A stretch of DNA of 64,000 nucleotides from Paracoccus sp. SCSIO 75233. Lineage in GTDB: Bacteria > Pseudomonadota > Alphaproteobacteria > Rhodobacterales > Rhodobacteraceae. The first letter of the stretch is position 1. Every line of letters begins with the position of its first letter. The translations under genes were made by a program, and so were the position numbers. This document shows, in pieces, positions 59,766-64,000 of this stretch. The notes under the pieces are model-generated. The model made no database searches. It saw nothing but the letters and a program-made list of their open reading frames with translations, and had not been told where the DNA came from. The stretch is from NCBI RefSeq assembly GCF_027912675.1, contig NZ_CP115757.1:1116001-1180000 (forward strand). Reading direction: 5' to 3'.

Positions 59766-60205
59766 TGCGGGAGCGTTTCTGGGAATTGCCGCTCAGCGAT
59801 CTCGATTCCGAGGAATGGGAGGCGCTGTGCGATGGTTGCGGGAAATGCTGTCTCAACAAGCTGGAATTCGAGGACACCGACGAACTGGCCTTCACCCGGA
59901 TTGCCTGCCGCCTGCTGGATGGCGAAACCTGCCGCTGCTCGCGCTATGAGATCCGTCACGCCTATGTCCCGGAATGCGTGACGCTGACGCCGGAGAAGAT
60001 CAAGGATATAAGTTACTGGCTGCCCGCGACCTGTGCCTATCGGCTGCGTCATGAGGGGCGGAAACTGCCGGATTGGCATTATCTGATCAGCGGCGACCGG
60101 GAGTCGGTGCATCGGGCGGGCGTCTCTGTCCGCGGCTGGACCTTGTCCGAGGCGGAGGTGCCGGAGGATGACTGGGAAGACCATATTATCGAGGATCTGT
60201 CATGA
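59765..60205 (+). CDS. YcgN family cysteine-cluster protein (UPF0260)
   Basis: 146 aa. The N-terminal RFWELPLSDLDSEEWEALCDGCGKCC and CRCSRYEIRHAYVPECVTLTPEKI give eight or so conserved Cys, probably binding zinc or an iron-sulfur cluster. The ISYWLPATCAYRLRHEGRKLPDWHYLISGD block is typical. Function unknown. It is coupled to ribF upstream and to ltaE downstream by 4-bp overlap. Confidence 0.88.
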   Translation: MRERFWELPLSDLDSEEWEALCDGCGKCCLNKLEFEDTDELAFTRIACRLLDGETCRCSRYEIRHAYVPECVTLTPEKIKDISYWLPATCAYRLRHEGRKLPDWHYLISGDRESVHRAGVSVRGWTLSEAEVPEDDWEDHIIEDLS

Positions 60206-61248
60206 ATTTCGCTTCTGATAATGCCTCTGGCGTTCATCCCGCCGTGATGGAGGCGCTGGCCGCCGCGAATGAAGGTCATGTTCTGGGCTACGGCCGCGAT
60301 GCGCTGACCGAAGCCGCCGAGGATCGCGTGCGGGAGGTGCTGGACGCGCCGGAGGCTGCGGTGATGTTCGTCAGCACCGGGACCTCGGCCAATGCGATAG
60401 CACTCGCTGCGGCGGTGCAGCCCTGGCATCGGGTCTTTTGCCACGAGGACGCGCATATCGAAGGCTCCGAATGCGGCGCGCCGGAATTCTTCACAGGCGG
60501 GGCCAAGCTGACGCTGATGCCGGGCGAGGGTGGGCTGATCGACGCGGATGCGCTTGAACATGCCGCCGGCTTCTGGGCGGGCGAGGGCCTGGGTGGCGGC
60601 CAGCCCGGCGCGGTCTCCATCACCAATGCCACGGAATCGGGCCGGATCTGGATGCCGGAGGCGATCCGCGAAATCTCCGCCGTGGCAAAACAACATGAGC
60701 TGGTGCTGCATATGGACGGGGCGCGTTTTGCTAATGCGGTCGTCGCGAGCCGGTCGAGCGCTGCCGATGTGACCCATCTTGCCGGAGTGGACATCTTGTC
60801 CTTCGGCGGCACCAAGAACGGCGCCATGGGAGCAGAGGCGATTGTCGCCTTCGATCCCGCCCTTGCCGACCGGCTGGCCTATCTGCGCAAGCGCGGCGGA
60901 CATCTGTTGTCGAAACACCGTTACCTTGCGGCGCAGTTCTATGCGCTGCTCAACGGCGATTTGTGGCTTGAACTCGCAGCCCACGCCAATGATTGCGCGG
61001 CACATCTGGCGCAGCGGTTGACAGCCGAGGTCGAGGGCGCGCGTCTGGCGCATCCGGCGGACAGCAATCAGGTCTTTGCCATCCTGCCCGCAGATGCCGA
61101 TGACCGGGCGCGGGCGGCGGGTGCGCAATATTACAAATGGCCGTCGCAGGGCGAGGATAGCGGCGAGCAGGTCACCGTTCGTTTCGTCTGTAGCTGGAAC
61201 ACGACCGGCGACGACATCGACGGTCTGATCGCCGCGCTGCGCGGTTAG
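60202..61248 (+). CDS. ltaE: low-specificity L-threonine aldolase-type PLP enzyme
   Basis: 348 aa fold-type I PLP enzyme. The opening FASDNASGVHPAVMEAL, FCHEDAHIEGSECGAPEF, LHMDGARFANA, and PLP Lys in LSFGGTKNGAMGAEA match the threonine aldolase/beta-eliminating lyase family. It cleaves L-threonine or L-allo-threonine to glycine and acetaldehyde, contributing to glycine supply. Its stop overlaps the convergent hydrolase by 4 bp. Confidence 0.9.
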   Translation: MNFASDNASGVHPAVMEALAAANEGHVLGYGRDALTEAAEDRVREVLDAPEAAVMFVSTGTSANAIALAAAVQPWHRVFCHEDAHIEGSECGAPEFFTGGAKLTLMPGEGGLIDADALEHAAGFWAGEGLGGGQPGAVSITNATESGRIWMPEAIREISAVAKQHELVLHMDGARFANAVVASRSSAADVTHLAGVDILSFGGTKNGAMGAEAIVAFDPALADRLAYLRKRGGHLLSKHRYLAAQFYALLNGDLWLELAAHANDCAAHLAQRLTAEVEGARLAHPADSNQVFAILPADADDRARAAGAQYYKWPSQGEDSGEQVTVRFVCSWNTTGDDIDGLIAALRG

Positions 61249-62024
61249 CTGCGGTCGAGATTGACCATCGTCAGATCCGCAAGCTGATCGGGATGCGTGA
61301 CCGGCAGCATGTGACCGGCACCGGGAATGGTGGCGCGCGCGACATCGGGCAGACGGTCGGCCAGCGCGTCAGAGATTTCGTGCACGATGCTGGGCGAATC
61401 CGCGCCGGAAATGAACATCACCGGCGCCTCGATCCGCTCCAGCCCGTTCTCGCGCAGGATTTGCGCACGATCCTCCATCAGCGCGGCATTGGTGTCCACG
61501 ACCATCCGCACCTGCCGGATCAACCGCTCCGCACGGGGCCCCTCCGTCGGAATCGGGGCGGCGGCACCCCAATCGCCCAGAAAGCGCCGCAGCATGCCCG
61601 GCCAGTCCTCCGCCTCGATGAACCCGGCCAGACGGTCCTGCTCCGCCTGCCGCGCTGTCTCGCTTGCGGCGGCGAACAGCACCGGCTCGATCAGCGTCAG
61701 CGAGCGGATGGCTTCGGGCACACCGACCGCGATGCGCAGCGCCACGGTCGCGCCAAAGCTGTGACCGATCAGGTCGACGGGCCGGGAGATCATCCGCGCG
61801 GCCCATCTTGTGACGTCGGTATGCAGGTCGATCTTCTCATCGAAGGACCAGTCCGGGCTGCGGCCATGTCCGGGGAAATCGAATGCGTAAAGGTCGACAG
61901 CACCGTTTATCCGCTCCGCAAGCGGGGCGAACATGCCGCCGCTGCCCATCATGCAATGCAGGCCGATGGCCGGGCGGGACTGGTCGCCGGGATAGTGACG
62001 GATGTGAAGATCGAAGCAACTCAT
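61245..62024 (-). CDS. alpha/beta hydrolase
   Basis: 259 aa. Classic fold: HCMMGSGGMFAPLA (oxyanion), DFPGHGRSPDW, nucleophile Ser in LIGHSFGATVAL, acid Asp in SGADSPSIVH, and His in IPGAGHMLPVTHP. It is similar to ester or C-C bond hydrolases of aromatic degradation, but the substrate is unknown. It overlaps the 2-hydroxychromene isomerase-like gene by ATGA, so the pair is an operon. Confidence 0.85.
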   Translation of the reverse strand: MSCFDLHIRHYPGDQSRPAIGLHCMMGSGGMFAPLAERINGAVDLYAFDFPGHGRSPDWSFDEKIDLHTDVTRWAARMISRPVDLIGHSFGATVALRIAVGVPEAIRSLTLIEPVLFAAASETARQAEQDRLAGFIEAEDWPGMLRRFLGDWGAAAPIPTEGPRAERLIRQVRMVVDTNAALMEDRAQILRENGLERIEAPVMFISGADSPSIVHEISDALADRLPDVARATIPGAGHMLPVTHPDQLADLTMVNLDRS

Positions 62025-62620
62025 AGAGTGTCCAGATGCGCCTCCAGCAGGTCGAGACGATCCTGCCCCCAGAATTTCTGCCCGCTTTCACGAACGATGT
62101 AAAAAGGTGACCCGAAAACGCCCGCATTGACAGCGTCTTCAAGATTGCGGCCATAGATTTCCGCGCCGACGAACAGCCCCTTATCGGCGATCCCGGGATC
62201 GAAGCCCTCTGCATCCAGTATCTCGCGGATCACGGCATCGTCGGAAATATCCCGCTCCTCAGCCCAGACCGCGCGCAGAAAACCCCGCACCAGCGCGCCG
62301 ATATCGCCCGCCCCGGATTCCTGCGCAGCTATGACCGCGTAAGAGGACGGGGCCATATTAACCGGAAAAAACGCAGGTTTGGTATTCAGCGGCAGGCCCA
62401 GATGATCACGCCAGCGCTCAAGTTCCTGCATCCGGTAGGCAAGGCGGCTTTCATGACGCTGAGCGGGGGGCTGCCCGCCGGTGCGCGGAAAAAGCTGCAT
62501 CAGATCAAGCGGTTTATACCGGATCGTCACCCCGCGTTTTTCCGCCATCCGCTCCAGCCGGTCTCCGGCGAGGTAACTCCACGGGCTGATCGTGCCGAGA
62601 TAATAATCGATATGTGTCAT
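62021..62620 (-). CDS. 2-hydroxychromene-2-carboxylate isomerase-like (DsbA-family, GST kappa type)
   Basis: 199 aa thioredoxin-fold protein. HIDYYLGTISPWSYLAGDRLE has the Ser of the GST-kappa/HCCA isomerase active site rather than a CxxC pair; FGSPFYIVRESGQKFWGQDRLDLLE closes the fold. HCCA isomerase acts in naphthalene breakdown and uses glutathione; many relatives have other roles. It is the first gene of a two-gene unit with the alpha/beta hydrolase. Confidence 0.87.
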   Translation of the reverse strand: MTHIDYYLGTISPWSYLAGDRLERMAEKRGVTIRYKPLDLMQLFPRTGGQPPAQRHESRLAYRMQELERWRDHLGLPLNTKPAFFPVNMAPSSYAVIAAQESGAGDIGALVRGFLRAVWAEERDISDDAVIREILDAEGFDPGIADKGLFVGAEIYGRNLEDAVNAGVFGSPFYIVRESGQKFWGQDRLDLLEAHLDTL

Positions 62621-62715
62621 TTATACCCTGTTTTGCCGGATGCGGTTTGCGGCAAGGCTAACGTGGTGCTAAGTCCGCTGCAATCTTCCGATTCACGTCT
62701 CCCTAAGGACAGAAC

Positions 62716-63735
62716 ATGGCCGCGATGACCGAACCGAAATTGATTTCAGGCAACGCCAACAAGCCTTTGGCGCAGTCCATCGCACGGCGCATGTCCATGC
62801 ATCGTGGGATGAATGTCGCGCTTGTCGATGCCCGTGTCGAGCGATTTAACGATCAGGAGATCTTCGTCGAGGTGTTCGACAATGTCCGGGGCGAGGATAT
62901 GTATATCATCCAGTCAACCTCGAACCCGGCCAATGACAACCTGATGGAACTGCTGATCATGACCGATGCGCTGAAGCGGTCTTCGGCCAACCGGATCACC
63001 GCCGTCATTCCTTATTTCGGTTATGCCCGTCAGGACCGGCGCGCCAAGGCGCGCACGCCGATCTCCGCCAAGCTGGTTGCCAATATGCTGACCAAGGCCG
63101 GGGTCGACCGGGTGCTGACGCTGGATCTTCACGCGACGCAGATTCAGGGCTTTTTCGATATTCCGGTGGATAACCTTTACGCCGCACCCGTCTTCGCGCT
63201 GGACATCCGCCACCACTTCAAGGGCAAGCTGGACGATCTGATGGTGGTCTCACCCGATGTCGGCGGCGTCTCGCGGGCGCGCGAGATCGCGCAGCGGATC
63301 AATTCGCCCATGGCCATCGTCGACAAGCGGCGCGAAAAGGCGGGCGAAGTCGCGGACATGACCGTTATCGGTGATGTCGAGGGCAAGACCTGCGTGATCG
63401 TCGACGACATTTGCGACACGGCAGGCACGCTGTGCAAGGCCGCGCAGCTTCTGACCGATCACGGCGCGACCGAGGTTCACGCCTATATCACCCACGGCGT
63501 GTTGTCCGGCCCTGCGGTCGAGCGGGTGCAGGGCTCGGTCATGAAATCGCTGGTCATCACCGATTCCATCAACCAGCCCGCTGCGGTGAAATCGGCCGCC
63601 AATATCCGCATCGTGCCGACCGCGCCGATGTTCGCGCAGGCGATCATCAATATCTGGAACGGCACCTCGGTCAGCTCGCTCTTCGATCTCGATACGCTCG
63701 GCCCGATCTATGAAGGGCTTTATTCCGACAACTGA
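62716..63735 (+). CDS. prs: ribose-phosphate pyrophosphokinase Prs
   Basis: 339 aa. Makes PRPP from ribose-5-phosphate and ATP for nucleotides, His and Trp. Motifs: [25 protein letters not shown], the flexible ATP loop [45 protein letters not shown], and the PRPP loop [16 protein letters not shown]. Slightly longer than the E. coli enzyme at the N-terminus. TAAGGACAG precedes the ATG. rpiB, which supplies its substrate, is convergent. Confidence 0.97.
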   Translation: MAAMTEPKLISGNANKPLAQSIARRMSMHRGMNVALVDARVERFNDQEIFVEVFDNVRGEDMYIIQSTSNPANDNLMELLIMTDALKRSSANRITAVIPYFGYARQDRRAKARTPISAKLVANMLTKAGVDRVLTLDLHATQIQGFFDIPVDNLYAAPVFALDIRHHFKGKLDDLMVVSPDVGGVSRAREIAQRINSPMAIVDKRREKAGEVADMTVIGDVEGKTCVIVDDICDTAGTLCKAAQLLTDHGATEVHAYITHGVLSGPAVERVQGSVMKSLVITDSINQPAAVKSAANIRIVPTAPMFAQAIINIWNGTSVSSLFDLDTLGPIYEGLYSDN

Positions 63736-63756
63736 GCGACCGGACCGGCCCCGGTG

Positions 63757-63778
63757 ACGGACGGTTTCAGCCGTCCGT
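63757..63778. other. hairpin between convergent prs and rpiB
   Basis: Perfect 8-bp stem ACGGACGG (63757-63764) with CCGTCCGT (63771-63778), 6-nt loop, no T tract on either strand. Confidence 0.4.
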
Positions 63779-63799
63779 GCCTGCCGGTGGCCGGTAGCC

Positions 63800-64000
63800 T
63801 CAGCCCTTGCTGTATTTCGCATCAACTTCGTCGATGGCGTTTACATTCCCGGCAGAACGGCCATTGCTGTCGAAGTTCTGCGTCTCCGCCAGCCACGCAT
63901 CGGCAATGGTCTTGGCGACTTCCGCGCCGATCACGCGCGCGCCCATGGTGATGATCTGCGCATTATTCGACAGCGCCGCACGTTCCGCCGAATAGGTGTC
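63800..64000 (-). CDS. rpiB: ribose-5-phosphate isomerase B (RpiB), C-terminal part, 5' end outside window
   Basis: The last 66 codons on the minus strand, reaching the window edge. The visible [38 protein letters not shown] matches the RpiB/LacAB family C-terminus including the Asn-Asn of the nucleotide-like loop and the GARVIG turn. It interconverts ribose-5-P and ribulose-5-P. The gene ends in KYSKG and is convergent with prs. Confidence 0.85.
   Translation of the reverse strand, partial: DTYSAERAALSNNAQIITMGARVIGAEVAKTIADAWLAETQNFDSNGRSAGNVNAIDEVDAKYSKG

Overview
The window looks like a stretch of chromosome from an alphaproteobacterium of the Rhodobacteraceae, probably Paracoccus or a close relative (inference). 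It is GC-rich. The gene content fits that family: a sciP-ctrA pair, a MoxR/DUF58/DUF4159 operon, an opgG-opgH-opgC operon, HdaA with a clamp-binding motif, a family II pyrophosphatase, DUF1285, DUF1489 and DUF1153 proteins, and a typical Rhodobacteraceae intergenic palindrome. There are no insertion sequences, phage genes or CRISPR arrays. Gene starts were chosen from Shine-Dalgarno spacing and 4-bp or 1-bp overlaps.

Layout. 1-9.2 kb: the end of a ketosynthase gene, a hydroxypyruvate-isomerase-like protein that lacks key metal/catalytic residues, DUF1285, and a four-gene overlapping moxR operon. 9.2-12.5 kb: the fabZ-lpxA-lpxI-lpxB lipid A operon. 12.5-19.7 kb: mnmA, the sciP-ctrA cell-cycle pair, ligA, recG and a 45-aa membrane protein closed by a terminator.

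19.8-27.9 kb is the most interesting part. It is a compact set of quinone/electrophile-detoxification genes: a VOC-VOC-hydrolase fusion, pirin, FMN reductase, DoxX, a small acetyltransferase, glutathionyl-hydroquinone reductase, two more VOC dioxygenase-like proteins and a LysR regulator. Two of its divergent intergenic regions carry the same palindrome with the same spacing, which suggests one regulator.

27.9-35.7 kb: a sulfotransferase-like gene behind a structured spacer, nudC, a small K+ channel, HdeD, an AI-2E-type exporter, two alpha/beta hydrolases and DUF475. 35.9-43.7 kb: osmoregulated periplasmic glucan synthesis (opgGHC) divergent from an exbB-exbD-tonB operon with a TGA-N9-TCA iron-box-like site. 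43.7-46.6 kb: a mostly empty 0.7-kb gap, a LysR-type regulator with two tandem HTH domains whose start codon lies in a perfect 10-bp inverted repeat, nagB and tRNA-Gly(CCC).

46.6-55.1 kb: DUF1489, a second AI-2E-family protein, hdaA, ppk and ppx (polyphosphate), then groES-groEL with a CIRCE operator. 55.2-64 kb: TraB/GumN, family II pyrophosphatase, a HAD-GGCT-ribF-YcgN-ltaE run, an alpha/beta hydrolase plus HCCA-isomerase pair, prs, and the 3' end of rpiB at the window edge.
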